DNA of 16,238 nucleotides, taken from the NCBI GenBank assembly GCA_020720565.1, contig DYOK01000036.1, forward strand, positions 1 to 16,238. The letters are read 5' to 3'. The notes under the pieces were generated by a model. The model was not told where the DNA came from. It saw only the letters and a list, made by a program, of their open reading frames with translations, and ran no database searches. This document shows positions 8,519-15,660 of the stretch, piece after piece; the first letter of the stretch is position 1, and every line of letters begins with the position of its first letter. The position numbers were made by a program, and so were the translations under genes. This DNA comes from Acetofilamentum sp. (GTDB lineage: Bacteria; Bacteroidota; Bacteroidia; Bacteroidales; JAFGXI01).

Positions 8519-8530
8519 GGTCTTCGACCT
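8518..8530 (+). repeat. Copy 1 of a 13-base palindrome AGGTCTTCGACCT
   Basis: AGGTC-TTC-GACCT is a five-pair stem with a three-base loop, beginning at the last base of the acyl-CoA synthetase stop codon and followed by an AT-rich stretch (AATTATTATTATTTT). Here it could act as a weak transcription terminator. Identical copies lie at 10255-10267 (same orientation) and 11944-11956 (inverted). Confidence 0.75.
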
Positions 8531-8810
8531 AATTATTATTATTTTAACTTAGATTAATAAACTCTGACAATACATTAACCTTAGTGCATAATAGAAAAAA
8601 AAGAGCTGTAAACATCACATAATAAAATCTAAAGTGTTCAATCGAATATATTTTTAAAATGTGATTATAGATATTTACTACCACATGCCAAACAACATCT
8701 GCTAAATTTGAATCAAAATTAAATAAATCAACAACGTTGTGAAACTCGACAACACAATTGTTTCATCTTTTTATTGAATTTGAAAAAACCTAAAGGTTTG
8801 AATGTAAAGC
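8531..8810. other. Convergent intergenic region, no gene seen
   Basis: About 280 AT-rich bases between two genes that end towards each other. I find no convincing small ORF or RNA gene. It contains the terminator-like hairpin at 8783-8799 and a short palindrome (ACAATTGT) near 8754-8761; otherwise nothing identifiable. Confidence 0.5.
8783..8799 (-). terminator. Weak intrinsic terminator for the TPR-like gene
   Basis: Reading the minus strand downstream of the stop at 8811, AAACC-TTTA-GGTTT forms a five-pair stem with a four-base loop and runs directly into a T tract (GGTTTTTTC). The stem has only two G-C pairs, so it would be a weak terminator. Confidence 0.4.
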
Positions 8811-10241
8811 TTATTTTAATTGGCTAATGGCATAATTTGCTTTAATTTCGATTCCCGATTTATATTCGCTATCGTTTACTTGTAAAGCTTTACGGTAATA
8901 ATAACCCGCTGAATCGGGCTTATTCAAAGCACGATAGATTTGTGCTACTGAATAGGAAGCGTAAGATGGATAATAGTAAGTGGTTTGGGTACTTTCCGAC
9001 ACTTTTTTATACCAAGCAATTGCCATTTTGGTTTGATTGGTTTTCTCGTATAGACGTGCCATACGATACTGATATTCCAATTTTTCACCTGGCTTAGTAA
9101 GTTTAGAAGTATTTATTTGATTCATTACTGCCATTGAGCTTACGTACTCACCGCCATCGAACAACAATCTGGCTTTGGTCATTTGCTGTGTACAGGTTTC
9201 GATAGATTCTATTTGTTCAAAAACTTTTTTATCGGAAGGGAAAATGGGCTTTGGCAAACTTTTAATTTTAATTTTCAAAGCCTTAACATCATCAATATGA
9301 CCTTGACTACAATGATATAAAAGTATATCGTGATAGGCCGAAGCCATAAAACTGCTGCCTTTGTGAGTTTGAATAAAAACCTGCATGGTATTCAACCCTT
9401 CGGGTTGTTGTAATTGTAATTGATACAATGCTTTAAGATAAATATAATACTGAGGCTGTTTCCCTCTTTGATGCGAGTATGTTTCGATTTGTTTTATTTT
9501 TTGTTTTGCTCCTAATTTACTGGTTCTTAAATGAATATAAAACAACAAAGGATGACTCAAATAGGCATTGATATCTTTACTTTCTTCAATATCCAATAAG
9601 TGGTATATAAAATGTTTAAAAATCATCCCCTCTAAAAAATGTGCACCATCGTGTTTTTGTGTATTCACATAATGTTCAATCCATTTTACACCACTAGTTG
9701 GTGTTCCTTTTATGTTAAACCATGATGCAATTCGCTTGTATTGACTGGGTACAGAGCCTCCAATTACTTCGTAAGCTGCTTTAATTTTCAGATATTCTCC
9801 GTCACGACTTTTAACTTGATCGATAGCTTTTTTACCACTAATTAAAGAACTAACGTAAGCGAAGGCATGGTCCCAATTATAATGTGTCATACTTTGAAAC
9901 AATCTTAAATTGGCTTGCATTAACAAGGCTTCATCGGAATGTTCTTTTTCGAGTAATTCAATCGTTTTGTCCGAAGTTTTAACAAATGCGTCATAATCGG
10001 ATGGTTTTGCATCGAAATACGCTTTTATACACCACTGAATGCTCCTTAAATAAGGCACATAAACATTGTCGGGGTGCACCAACATTTCTGCTTTGATTAA
10101 ACTATCGGCTTTAGCAAATTCTAATTTAAGAATTTCGGCATGAGCCTGAGCAATCTGATCCGTATAGTATGTAGCAGCTTTCGACACCTTTAACGATACA
10201 AAAATTAAGATTATAACTATAATTTCGACCTTTTTGCTCAT
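8811..10241 (-). CDS. Exported tetratricopeptide-repeat-like protein of unknown function
   Basis: A 476-residue protein with an N-terminal signal peptide (VEIIVIILIFVSLKVSKA, cleavage before Ala-Thr-Tyr). The rest is predicted helical with TPR-like pairs: near the N-terminus AQAHAEILKLEFAKADSLIKAE followed by PDNVYVPYLRSI, and in the last 130 residues ARLLFDGGEYVSSMAVMNQI, YRMARLYEKTNQTKMAIAWY, and SYSVAQIYRALNKPDSAGYY with YRKALQV. The middle is less regular. TPR arrays usually scaffold protein partners; the export signal puts this one in the periplasm or at the outer membrane. No catalytic motif is visible and I cannot name the partner. ATG at 10241 is directly followed by the signal peptide. 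It is convergent with the acyl-CoA synthetase and divergent from the rseC-rnf operon, so it is a single-gene unit. A copy of the 13-base palindrome lies 13 bases upstream of its start codon. Confidence 0.75.
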   Translation of the reverse strand: MSKKVEIIVIILIFVSLKVSKAATYYTDQIAQAHAEILKLEFAKADSLIKAEMLVHPDNVYVPYLRSIQWCIKAYFDAKPSDYDAFVKTSDKTIELLEKEHSDEALLMQANLRLFQSMTHYNWDHAFAYVSSLISGKKAIDQVKSRDGEYLKIKAAYEVIGGSVPSQYKRIASWFNIKGTPTSGVKWIEHYVNTQKHDGAHFLEGMIFKHFIYHLLDIEESKDINAYLSHPLLFYIHLRTSKLGAKQKIKQIETYSHQRGKQPQYYIYLKALYQLQLQQPEGLNTMQVFIQTHKGSSFMASAYHDILLYHCSQGHIDDVKALKIKIKSLPKPIFPSDKKVFEQIESIETCTQQMTKARLLFDGGEYVSSMAVMNQINTSKLTKPGEKLEYQYRMARLYEKTNQTKMAIAWYKKVSESTQTTYYYPSYASYSVAQIYRALNKPDSAGYYYRKALQVNDSEYKSGIEIKANYAISQLK

Positions 10242-10254
10242 CGTAAAAAAATTT

Positions 10255-10267
10255 AGGTCTTCGACCT
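10255..10267 (+). repeat. Copy 2 of the 13-base palindrome AGGTCTTCGACCT
   Basis: Identical to copy 1 and in the same orientation, but located 13 bases upstream of the TPR-like gene start, where a terminator for that gene makes no sense. In the mRNA of that gene it would form a small hairpin just before the start codon; as DNA it could be an operator. Followed by TTTAATTATTTT, similar to the AT tract after copy 1. Confidence 0.75.
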
Positions 10268-10419
10268 TTTAATTATTTTCAAACATTAAAACAATCTCTC
10301 ATTCTAATTCTACACGGTATTATAATATTCTGAGTACTTAAATTAAAAACTAAGGTAGTTATTTTTGAATTATGAATTACAAATTTTGAATTAAAGATTT
10401 TATAATTATCAACTTACAC
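10268..10419. other. Divergent intergenic region upstream of the rseC-rnf operon
   Basis: AT-rich region that should hold promoters for both the TPR-like gene and the operon. TATTTTTG at 10360-10367 matches the -7 consensus TAnnTTTG on the plus strand, but no -33 TTTG stands at the right distance. TTTTGAATTA occurs at 10363-10372 and 10384-10393, exactly 21 bases apart, with a third GAATTA between them at 10374-10379. This could be an operator or a decayed simple repeat. Confidence 0.35.
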
Positions 10420-10524
10420 ATGATATTAAACATATTGGCTATGGGCTGTGGTATGCCAAAAATCATAAATTCGAATCGACAAAACGGTATATTTTGGCCT
10501 AGTAATTCGAAAGACGATGATTAA
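10420..10524 (+). CDS. Possible small ORF (34 codons) overlapping the rseC start
   Basis: ATG at 10420 opens 34 codons reading MILNILAMGCGMPK, then a polar stretch with GIFWPSNSKDDD, ending in TAA at 10522-10524, so the stop overlaps the rseC ATG (10517) by eight bases in another frame. In-frame ATGs at 10441 and 10453 give shorter versions of 27 and 23 codons. I do not recognise the peptide. The Met-Gly-Cys-Gly element is not a standard lipobox because Leu is at -4 rather than -3. The overlap would allow translational coupling to rseC, and the absence of stop codons could also be chance over this length. Treat as unproven. Confidence 0.3.
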   Translation: MILNILAMGCGMPKIINSNRQNGIFWPSNSKDDD

Positions 10525-10924
10525 ACACGATGGTATTATTAAAAATATTGATAATCAAACTATTGAAATTTCGATTATAGCAATGGCCTCGTGTGCAAGT
10601 TGCCAAATTAAAGGCGTTTGCACCAGTTCCGATGTTCAAGAGAAAATAATCAAAATTGAAACAACTAGTGAGTTAAGCTATCAAATTGGCGACAAAATTA
10701 CAGTTGAGATGAGCGAACAGCAAGGGAATATCGCCGTATTATGGGCCTATGTATTACCATTGATTTTGATGATATTATCGCTTATTGTCTCGTCAATATT
10801 ACTTTCCAACGAAACACTTATCGGGTTACTCGGAATCGGGGTTCTTCTTCCCTACTATTCCATATTATATCTTTTGAGAAATAAAATCAGAAATCAATTT
10901 AATTTTTACATTATAAAAAATTAA
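10517..10924 (+). CDS. rseC: SoxR-reducing system protein RseC/MucC family
   Basis: A 135-residue membrane protein of the RseC/MucC family, which accompanies Rsx/Rnf complexes in many bacteria. The N-terminal soluble part opens with the family-typical HDGIIKNIDNQTIEISI and carries a cysteine cluster at Cys26, Cys29 and Cys35 (ASCASCQIKGVC). The soluble domain ends with YQIGDKITVEMSEQQGN. Two transmembrane helices follow (VLWAYVLPLILMILSLIVSSIL and LIGLLGIGVLLPYYSILYLL), with a basic C-terminus. Only four bases separate it from rnfB, so the two are certainly co-transcribed. In Escherichia coli the Rsx/RseC set keeps SoxR reduced; Bacteroidota generally use Rnf for energy conservation, so here RseC probably assists assembly or redox maintenance of the Rnf complex. 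That role is inferred from context. Confidence 0.9.
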   Translation: MIKHDGIIKNIDNQTIEISIIAMASCASCQIKGVCTSSDVQEKIIKIETTSELSYQIGDKITVEMSEQQGNIAVLWAYVLPLILMILSLIVSSILLSNETLIGLLGIGVLLPYYSILYLLRNKIRNQFNFYIIKN

Positions 10925-10928
10925 GATT

Positions 10929-11795
10929 ATGTCGGAAACGATTTGGTTGACCATTGTCATACTTGTTGCCATAGGCAGCATTTCGGCCATAGTTCTGTAT
11001 ATTGTTGCCAAGAAATTCTATGTGTACGAAGACCCGAGAATTGACGAAGTGGTTAACATCTTACCCAATGCCAACTGTGGCGGCTGCGGATATCCAGGTT
11101 GTAAAGCTTTTGCCGAAGCCTGCACCAAAGCCGAAGATTTAAGCAATCTGTTCTGTCCTCCCGGTGGATCTGACAATATGAAAAATGTAGCTGAGCTCTT
11201 AGGTTTGTTGGCTGTTCAAAAAGAACCTCAAGTTGCAGTTTTGCGCTGTAACGGATCGAATCAGAACAGAAAAAAAACAAGCCGATACGAAGGGGTCGAA
11301 AATTGCTCCATTGCAAGTCAGTTTTTTGGCGGCGATACCGATTGTACATACGGTTGTTTAGGCTATGGAGAATGTGTTGATGCCTGTACTTTCGATGCAA
11401 TGTATATGGATAAAGATACCGGTTTGCCGGTTATAATCGAAAATCAATGTACGGCGTGTGGTGCTTGTATTAAGGCATGCCCAAAAGATTTAATTGAACT
11501 CCGAAACAAAGGCAAAAAAAGTCGACGAATTTTTGTGTCTTGTATGAACGAAGACAAAGGGGCTGCTGCTAAAAAGGCTTGCGATGTGGCTTGTATTGCT
11601 TGTAACATGTGCGTCAAAGCTTGTAAATACGATGCGATCGCAATTGTCAACCAAAGAGCTTATATCGATTTTAGTAAGTGTGTGCTGTGTAGAGCTTGTG
11701 TGAGCGTATGCCCGACCAATGCCATTCACGAAATTAACTTCCCGGCACGAAAAGTTACTGCCGAAAAAGTTGAAGAACCGCAATTGGAAGCCTAA
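10929..11795 (+). CDS. rnfB: Rnf electron transport complex subunit B (ferredoxin-type iron-sulfur protein)
   Basis: Entry subunit of the Rnf complex that takes or gives electrons to ferredoxin on the cytoplasmic side. Residues 4-27 form the N-terminal membrane anchor. The Fer4-like domain has Cys50, Cys53, Cys58 and Cys76 (NCGGCGYPGCKAFAEAC ... LFCPP), which bind one 4Fe-4S cluster. A ferredoxin domain follows with Cys139/143/149/153 and Cys174/177/180/184 (CTACGACIKACP), and a second with Cys222/225/228/232 and Cys251/254/257/261 (CVLCRACVSVCP). The 288-residue length matches the long form of Clostridium and Bacteroides rather than the roughly 190-residue RsxB of E. coli. ATG at 10929 lies four bases after rseC. 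A 196-base gap separates it from rnfC, unusually large for this operon. Confidence 0.96.
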   Translation: MSETIWLTIVILVAIGSISAIVLYIVAKKFYVYEDPRIDEVVNILPNANCGGCGYPGCKAFAEACTKAEDLSNLFCPPGGSDNMKNVAELLGLLAVQKEPQVAVLRCNGSNQNRKKTSRYEGVENCSIASQFFGGDTDCTYGCLGYGECVDACTFDAMYMDKDTGLPVIIENQCTACGACIKACPKDLIELRNKGKKSRRIFVSCMNEDKGAAAKKACDVACIACNMCVKACKYDAIAIVNQRAYIDFSKCVLCRACVSVCPTNAIHEINFPARKVTAEKVEEPQLEA

Positions 11796-11943
11796 GACCT
11801 TTCTTATTTAACATTATGACAAACAAATATTTATTAGTTAAAAAAACGCAATTTTAATTTCAACTTAATAAATAGTTAGAAATAAATATCATATTTTATT
11901 AAGCTAGAGTATTGACAAATAGCAAGTTAGTAAAACAACAAAT

Positions 11944-11956
11944 AGGTCGAAGACCT
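11944..11956 (-). repeat. Copy 3 of the 13-base palindrome, inverted, before rnfC
   Basis: The plus strand reads AGGTCGAAGACCT, the reverse complement of copies 1 and 2. It ends 35 bases before the rnfC ATG, in the rnfB-rnfC gap. In the rnf transcript it would form a small hairpin in the rnfC leader. The remaining gap shows no clear promoter or gene; a 13-codon ORF at 11816-11857 is too short to support. Confidence 0.75.
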
Positions 11957-11991
11957 TAAATACGAAACTCAAGAACAAAAAATCTCGAAAT

Positions 11992-13347
11992 ATGAGCTCA
12001 TTTGCAACGCATACACTAAAAACTTTTTCGATTGGCGGAATACACCCTCCCGAAAACAAGTGGTCGGCCGGACAAAAGATTGTTACGCTACCCATACCAA
12101 AACAAGTGTCCATACCTGTTATTCAGCACATTGGAGCACCATCAAAAGTTTTGGTTAATAAAGGCGATGTGGTAAAAGTGGGACAATTGTTGGCCGAATC
12201 GAGTGGATTTGTTTCTGCCAATGTGCATGCTTCTGTTTCGGGAAAAGTATCTAAAATTGAATCGGCATTCGATAGTTCAGGTTACAAAAGGATTTCGGTT
12301 ATTATCGATGTGCAAGGCGACGAATGGCTCGAAAATATTGATTTAACAGATAATCTTATTTCGAATATCACTTTAGAAAGTGCTGAAATTGTTAAAAAGA
12401 TAAATGAGATGGGCATTGTGGGCTTAGGTGGTGCAACTTTTCCTACTCACGTCAAACTTTCGATTCCGGAAAATAAAAAAGCGGAATACCTCATCATAAA
12501 TGCCGTCGAATGTGAACCCTATTTAACCTCTGACCATCAACTGATGATGGAAAAATCGGATCAAATTATTGTGGGCACTCGAATTTTGATGAAAGCCCTA
12601 AAAGTGAATAAAGCGATTATCGGAATCGAAAACAATAAACCCGATGCCATCGAATTGTTTAGCCAAAAACTTTCGGGACCATCTGATATCGAGGTTGTAG
12701 CTTTAAAAGTACAATATCCTCAAGGCGGTGAAAAACAGCTGATTAAATCGGTGTTAAACCGAGAAGTTCCTTCCGGCAAGCTACCGATAGACGTGGGCTG
12801 CGTGGTTCAAAATGTAGGAACTGCCTTTGCCGTTTACGAGGCCATTCAAAAAAACAAACCATTGATTGAACGGGTTGTTTGTGTCAGTGGTCATGATTTA
12901 AAAAATCCATCCAATTTTATGGTTCGAATGGGTACACCAGTCGAAACTTTAATCGAAGCCACAGGCGGTGTTCCCGAAGGTACCAATCTGATTATAAATG
13001 GTGGCCCCATGATGGGAAAATCGATTAGCCGTCTCGATGTTCCTGTCACTAAAGGGACTTCGGGTATATTAATGTTTAAACAGACCGTAAGTAACCACAA
13101 TCAGTATCAAGCTTGTATTCGTTGTGCAAAATGTGTTTCGGTTTGTCCGATGGGCTTAGAACCCTATTATTTGATGAGCTTAGCTCAAAAAAACAGATTC
13201 GACGAAATGGAAGCTGCCTATCCCACCGATTGTATCGAATGCGGGTCGTGCAGTTATACCTGCCCATCGCATAGACCTCTACTCGATTTTATTAGACTTG
13301 GAAAATCGGAAGTAAATCAAATTATCAGACAACGAAATCAACGCTAA
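11992..13347 (+). CDS. rnfC: Rnf electron transport complex subunit C (NADH-binding iron-sulfur protein)
   Basis: Peripheral subunit of the Rnf complex carrying the NAD(H)/FMN site and two 4Fe-4S clusters, related to the 51-kDa subunit of complex I. The 451 residues contain the N-terminal RnfC barrel-sandwich domain (GGIHPPENKWSAGQ, and VLVNKGDVVKVGQLLAE, ASVSGKVSKIE), the Gly-rich nucleotide loop GLGGATFPTH (144-153), NAVECEPYLTSDH, QYPQGGEKQLIK, an SLBB-like segment GTPVETLIEATGGVPEG, and two cluster motifs: Cys375/378/381/385 (CIRCAKCVSVCP) and Cys414/417/420/424 (CIECGSCSYTCP). The length corresponds to the compact form of the family, without the long Ala/Lys-rich tail found in proteobacterial RsxC. 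The start at ATG 11992 is preceded by AT-rich sequence and the palindrome, and no Shine-Dalgarno is visible, as is usual in this phylum. Confidence 0.96.
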   Translation: MSSFATHTLKTFSIGGIHPPENKWSAGQKIVTLPIPKQVSIPVIQHIGAPSKVLVNKGDVVKVGQLLAESSGFVSANVHASVSGKVSKIESAFDSSGYKRISVIIDVQGDEWLENIDLTDNLISNITLESAEIVKKINEMGIVGLGGATFPTHVKLSIPENKKAEYLIINAVECEPYLTSDHQLMMEKSDQIIVGTRILMKALKVNKAIIGIENNKPDAIELFSQKLSGPSDIEVVALKVQYPQGGEKQLIKSVLNREVPSGKLPIDVGCVVQNVGTAFAVYEAIQKNKPLIERVVCVSGHDLKNPSNFMVRMGTPVETLIEATGGVPEGTNLIINGGPMMGKSISRLDVPVTKGTSGILMFKQTVSNHNQYQACIRCAKCVSVCPMGLEPYYLMSLAQKNRFDEMEAAYPTDCIECGSCSYTCPSHRPLLDFIRLGKSEVNQIIRQRNQR

Positions 13348-13461
13348 CTAATATTAATAATTATTGATTTAGCTTTTGTGAACGGAATATTGGTATAGAA
13401 ACAAGCATAAAATTAATTTGAAAATTGTAAAACAACACATACGACCATAAAAAATCAAAAT

Positions 13462-14463
13462 ATGAATTTAAATTTAAAAATGTCCCTATCTCCACACATT
13501 CACAGTGGAAATTCGGTAAAAAAAGAAATGTACGGCGTCATATGGGCATTGGTTCCTGTTTGGTTGGTTTCGATTTACTTTTTTGGAGTTGATGCCCTTA
13601 GGGTCACATTGATTTCGGTTTTGGCTTGTTTAGCTTTCGAATGGTTAATTCAGAAGTTTTTAAACAAGACTGAATCCACGCTGTGGGATGGTTCTGCAGG
13701 GGTTACCGGAATTTTACTGGCGTTCAACCTACCTTCAAATTTGCCCACATGGATGATTATAGTGGGGGCGTTTGTGGCCATAGCCATAGCCAAAATGTCA
13801 TTTGGTGGTTTGGGTCAAAACCCATTTAACCCCGCTTTGGTAGCTCGTGTGTTTATGCTTATTTCGTTTCCTGTTCAAATGACTTCATGGCCTGTGCCCG
13901 ATGCACTTAATTTTTCGATGGTCGATGCTCAAACCGGTGCAACAGCCTTGGGTATTATGAAAGAAGGTCTTAAAAACGGAGAACCGATGAGCGAATTAAT
14001 GAACCATATACCAGAAACTTTTGATATGTTACTTGGGCGGATGGGGGGCTCTATGGGAGAGGTTTCTGCATTAGCATTAATTTTAGGCGGTTTATTCATG
14101 TGGTGGCGAAAAATTATTACATGGCATATTCCGGTTTCAATTATAGCAACAATAGCTCTATTTACAGGCATTTTACATGCCCTCAATCCCGGTCAATATG
14201 CGACGCCTTCGTTTCATATTTTAGCAGGAGGTGCATTGCTCGGTGCCATCTTTATGGCAACCGATATGGTCACCTCGCCCATGTCTAAAAAAGGTATGTT
14301 GGTGTTTGGTATAGGAATCGGACTTATTACCGTGATTATTAGAGTTTTTGGTGCTTATCCCGAAGGCATTTCGTTTGCGATTCTTATTATGAATGCTTTT
14401 GTTCCACTTATTAATAAATATTTGAAACCTAATCGATTTGGAAAGGAGGTAAAAAATGGCTAG
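13462..14463 (+). CDS. rnfD: Rnf electron transport complex subunit D (NqrB/RnfD family, covalent FMN)
   Basis: Multi-pass membrane subunit, 333 residues, homologous to NqrB and believed to take part in ion translocation. The N-terminus MSLSPHIHSGNSVKKEMYGV is typical of the family. Conserved features include WDGSAGVTGILLAFNLP, GGLGQNPFNPALVARVF, the flavinylation motif DAQTGATALG with Thr161 as the probable covalent FMN attachment site, the ATDMVTSPMS loop and GAYPEGISFAILIMN near the C-terminus. It follows rnfC after 114 bases and its last codons overlap rnfG by eight bases, so translation of the two is coupled. A strong ribosome-binding sequence for rnfG is embedded in its final codons. 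FMN attachment is inferred from the motif. Confidence 0.96.
   Translation: MNLNLKMSLSPHIHSGNSVKKEMYGVIWALVPVWLVSIYFFGVDALRVTLISVLACLAFEWLIQKFLNKTESTLWDGSAGVTGILLAFNLPSNLPTWMIIVGAFVAIAIAKMSFGGLGQNPFNPALVARVFMLISFPVQMTSWPVPDALNFSMVDAQTGATALGIMKEGLKNGEPMSELMNHIPETFDMLLGRMGGSMGEVSALALILGGLFMWWRKIITWHIPVSIIATIALFTGILHALNPGQYATPSFHILAGGALLGAIFMATDMVTSPMSKKGMLVFGIGIGLITVIIRVFGAYPEGISFAILIMNAFVPLINKYLKPNRFGKEVKNG
14443..14450 (+). promoter_or_regulatory. Strong Shine-Dalgarno sequence for rnfG
   Basis: AAGGAGGT lies inside the last codons of rnfD, five bases before the rnfG ATG. A near-perfect anti-16S match is rare in Bacteroidota, where most genes lack one, so this may help reinitiation at the overlapping start. 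Confidence 0.6.
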
Positions 14464-15049
14464 TAAAATGAAGAGTACCCTGACTAACATGTGGTTAGTA
14501 TTGGGCGGAATCACATTAATTGCTGGGGGTGCACTGTCGTACATGTTTGAATTAACCAAAGCCCCTATCGAAGCCGCCAAGCAAGAAAAACTAAAGCAAG
14601 CTATTGCTATGGTTACGCCTGCATTCGACCAAATGAAAACGATTTCGGTTGCACCCGCCGATGGACAGGGCGATTCGTTGACCTTTTACCAAGTCAGTTC
14701 AAAAGGACAAGTTGTTGGGACAGCTGTTAAAACATGGACCGACAAAGGGTTTAGCGGCCGATTTTGGGTTATCGTCGGATTTGATACCTCCGGAAAGGTC
14801 ATCAATTCGAATGTGGTCGAACATAAAGAAACGCCCGGATTAGGAGATAAAACCGACATTGCCAAATCGGATTGGAATACACAATTTAAAGGAAAAGACT
14901 TGAGTCAATTTCAATTAAAAGTTAAAAAAGATGGTGGCCAAGTCGATGCTATTACAGCGGCAACCATCAGTTCGAGAGCTTATTGCGATGCTTTGCAACG
15001 CGCATACGATGCCTACATGCTTAATCAAAAAAATACTACAAAGCCATGA
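14456..15049 (+). CDS. rnfG: Rnf electron transport complex subunit G (covalent FMN)
   Basis: Membrane-anchored flavoprotein of 197 residues, homologous to NqrC. One N-terminal helix (MWLVLGGITLIAGGALSYMF) anchors an extracytoplasmic FMN-binding domain. The conserved GFSGRFWVIVGFDTSGKVI and VVEHKETPGLGDK segments are followed by DAITAATISSRAY; Thr170 is the probable site of phosphoester-linked FMN, with Ala-Ala in place of the Ser-Gly often seen before it, as in other Bacteroidota. The flavin is presumably attached by an ApbE-type transferase, which is not in this window. The gene overlaps rnfD by eight bases and rnfE by four (ATGA), indicating tight translational coupling. Function follows from family and operon position. 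Confidence 0.95.
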   Translation: MASKMKSTLTNMWLVLGGITLIAGGALSYMFELTKAPIEAAKQEKLKQAIAMVTPAFDQMKTISVAPADGQGDSLTFYQVSSKGQVVGTAVKTWTDKGFSGRFWVIVGFDTSGKVINSNVVEHKETPGLGDKTDIAKSDWNTQFKGKDLSQFQLKVKKDGGQVDAITAATISSRAYCDALQRAYDAYMLNQKNTTKP

Positions 15050-15639
15050 ATCAGATTACAAATTTTACCAAAGGTTTTTTAAAAGAAAACCCTGTATTCG
15101 TGTTGTTATTAGGGACTTGTCCTGCGCTGGCAACCACCACTTCGGCATGGAATGGACTCGGTATGGGACTCGCAACTACATTTGTTTTAGTGATGTCGAA
15201 TGCTGTTATTTCCTTGGTTAAAGATATTATTCCCGACAACGTACGTATCCCCTCTTACATTGTGATTATCGCTTCGTTTGTAACCATTGTCGATTTATTG
15301 ATGGCGGCATACTTGCCTGCATTACATAGCCAATTAGGTATATTTATCCCATTAATTGTGGTCAATTGTATTGTTTTAGGACGAGCCGAAGCATTTGCTT
15401 CGAGAAATAATATATTATCTTCGGCAATTGATGGCCTTGGAATGGGCCTGGGCTTTGCAATCGGTTTGGGAATAATGGGCGGAATTCGAGAAATTTTAGG
15501 CTCGGGAGCTATTTTCGGGTTAAAACTTCATTTGTTCGGACAAGTCGATGGTATGTTAGCGTTTGTGCTGGCACCGGGTGCATTTTTAGTATTCGGATAT
15601 TTGGTTGCTATGCTCAATATCATTAATAAAAAAATTTAA
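15046..15639 (+). CDS. rnfE: Rnf electron transport complex subunit E (NqrD/RnfE family)
   Basis: Integral membrane subunit of 197 residues with six predicted helices. It is a homologue of NqrD and a paralogue of RnfA; the two pack as an inverted pair. Family hallmarks are ENPVFVLLLGTCPALATTTSA, GMGLATTFVLVMSNAVIS, PSYIVIIASFVTIVDLLM, VVNCIVLGRAEAFA and MGGIREILGSGAIFG. Cys25 and Cys108 are in the positions that, with two cysteines of RnfA, bind the intramembrane iron-sulfur cluster known from Nqr/Rnf structures. Its start overlaps the rnfG stop by four bases, and 21 bases separate it from rnfA. Confidence 0.96.
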   Translation: MNQITNFTKGFLKENPVFVLLLGTCPALATTTSAWNGLGMGLATTFVLVMSNAVISLVKDIIPDNVRIPSYIVIIASFVTIVDLLMAAYLPALHSQLGIFIPLIVVNCIVLGRAEAFASRNNILSSAIDGLGMGLGFAIGLGIMGGIREILGSGAIFGLKLHLFGQVDGMLAFVLAPGAFLVFGYLVAMLNIINKKI

Positions 15640-15660
15640 TCAACAACAATTTTCTGAACC

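Noticed and set aside
11053..11783. Minus-strand ORFs opposite rnfB (up to 115 codons)
   Set aside because: Antisense shadows of a canonical rnfB whose cysteine motifs are all intact; products show no domain or signal.
11816..11857. 13-codon ORF in the rnfB-rnfC gap as a leader peptide
   Set aside because: Too short and composed of common AT-rich codons; no attenuator-like pair of hairpins follows it.
14221..14580. Minus-strand ORF of 119 codons opposite rnfD/rnfG
   Set aside because: Antisense shadow over two conserved overlapping genes; no supporting features.
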